Of a stretch of DNA of 5,637 nt, positions 5,420 through 5,637 are shown piece after piece. The position numbers and the translations under genes are program-made. The stretch lies in contig JAFWFF010000009.1 of NCBI GenBank assembly GCA_017515765.1, forward strand, positions 1 through 5,637. Direction: 5' to 3'. Under the pieces are notes generated by a model that worked only from the letters and a program-made list of their open reading frames with translations, searched no databases and was not told the DNA's origin. Numbering within the stretch: position 1 is the first letter of the stretch; each line of letters begins with the position of its first letter. This DNA is from Bacillota bacterium. GTDB taxonomy: Bacteria > Bacillota > Clostridia > Peptostreptococcales > Anaerovoracaceae.

Positions 5420-5637
5420 ATGAAGAGAAGAACGATAGCGCTGGTCTTGATCATGCTTATGATCTCAGGCTGCGTCCTGACAGGCTGCGGCAAGAAGAGC
5501 GGGAGCTCCGGAGAGAGCATCGCGGAGCATGCTGCCGGGCAGTCTTCGGAAGAGACGGCCGGGGAGCAGGCTGAAGAGACGGAAGAGGAAGGATCCGGGG
5601 AAACGACGGACGTCCAGAAGAAGGATCCGAAGGAAGA
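5420..5637 (+). CDS. N-terminus of a predicted lipoprotein (3' end outside window)
   Basis: The ATG at 5420 follows AAGGAG (5408-5413) with six-base spacing, and the frame stays open for 72 codons to the window edge. Residues 1-4 (MKRR) are basic, 5-15 form a hydrophobic stretch (TIALVLIMLMI), and two lipobox candidates follow: ISGC with Cys18 and LTGC with Cys23. Cys23 fits the usual length slightly better and is followed by GKKSGSS, a typical post-lipidation linker. Residues about 31-72 are a low-complexity Glu/Gly/Ser/Thr/Gln tether (for example EETAGEQAEETEEEGSGETT) that would hold a downstream domain away from the membrane. The functional domain is beyond the window, so a substrate-binding protein, a cell-surface enzyme and an adhesin are all possible. 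It is transcribed divergently from the membrane-protein gene, 172 bp apart, and may share regulation with it. Confidence 0.8.
   Translation, partial: MKRRTIALVLIMLMISGCVLTGCGKKSGSSGESIAEHAAGQSSEETAGEQAEETEEEGSGETTDVQKKDPKE

Noticed and set aside
5290..5520. Minus-strand frame of 76 codons with a hydrophobic segment, overlapping the divergent intergenic region
   Set aside because: Its hydrophobic part is the antisense of the lipoprotein signal peptide and both promoter candidates lie inside it. The plus-strand lipoprotein has a much better start and composition.
5540..5600. Repeated GAAGAGACGG units near the right edge
   Set aside because: Two short copies within Glu/Thr-rich low-complexity coding; this does not amount to a structured repeat or array.

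Overview
The window looks like a chromosomal piece of a moderately GC-rich anaerobic Bacillota (Clostridia-type) bacterium. The grounds are strong AGGAGG-like ribosome binding sites 6-8 nt before the starts, short hairpin-plus-U-run terminators, a fermentative-type acyl-CoA:acid CoA-transferase, and macro-tail and vWA proteins of the sort I associate with Clostridia. This placement is inference; there is no rRNA or other phylogenetic marker. I see no tRNA, rRNA, CRISPR array, insertion sequence, phage gene or origin.

Plus strand, left part (1-2989): the window opens inside a gene whose visible part is a basic then strongly acidic linker followed by a helical C-terminal domain ending in QPLLGA. 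I recognise this as the tail of clostridial macro-domain (ADP-ribose-binding/deacylating) proteins; the macro domain itself would lie left of the window. Fourteen bases later, with no terminator between, comes a full-length 514-residue YdiF/propionate-type CoA-transferase with its catalytic glutamate, so the two are probably co-transcribed. A strong intrinsic terminator at about 2207-2235 closes this unit. Next is a 233-residue free-standing vWA protein with a complete metal-ion-dependent adhesion site.

Centre and right, minus strand (3070-5247): a two-gene unit is read leftwards from a promoter at about 5287-5315. It encodes first a 264-residue protein with two membrane helices and a soluble C-terminal domain of unknown function, then, 24 bp later, a 452-residue MmgE/PrpD-family protein. 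A bidirectional terminator (about 3020-3058) is shared by this unit and the convergent vWA gene.

Right edge, plus strand (5420-end): a divergent gene starts with a lipoprotein signal peptide and a Glu-rich tether and runs off the window. The 172-bp divergent intergenic region holds back-to-back promoter candidates and three short palindromes.

No established system is complete here. The point most worth following is the tight coupling of a macro-domain-family gene to a CoA-transferase, which suggests, as inference only, recycling of acyl groups released from O-acyl-ADP-ribose. The membrane protein/PrpD-like pair and the divergent lipoprotein may form a second, separately regulated locus.
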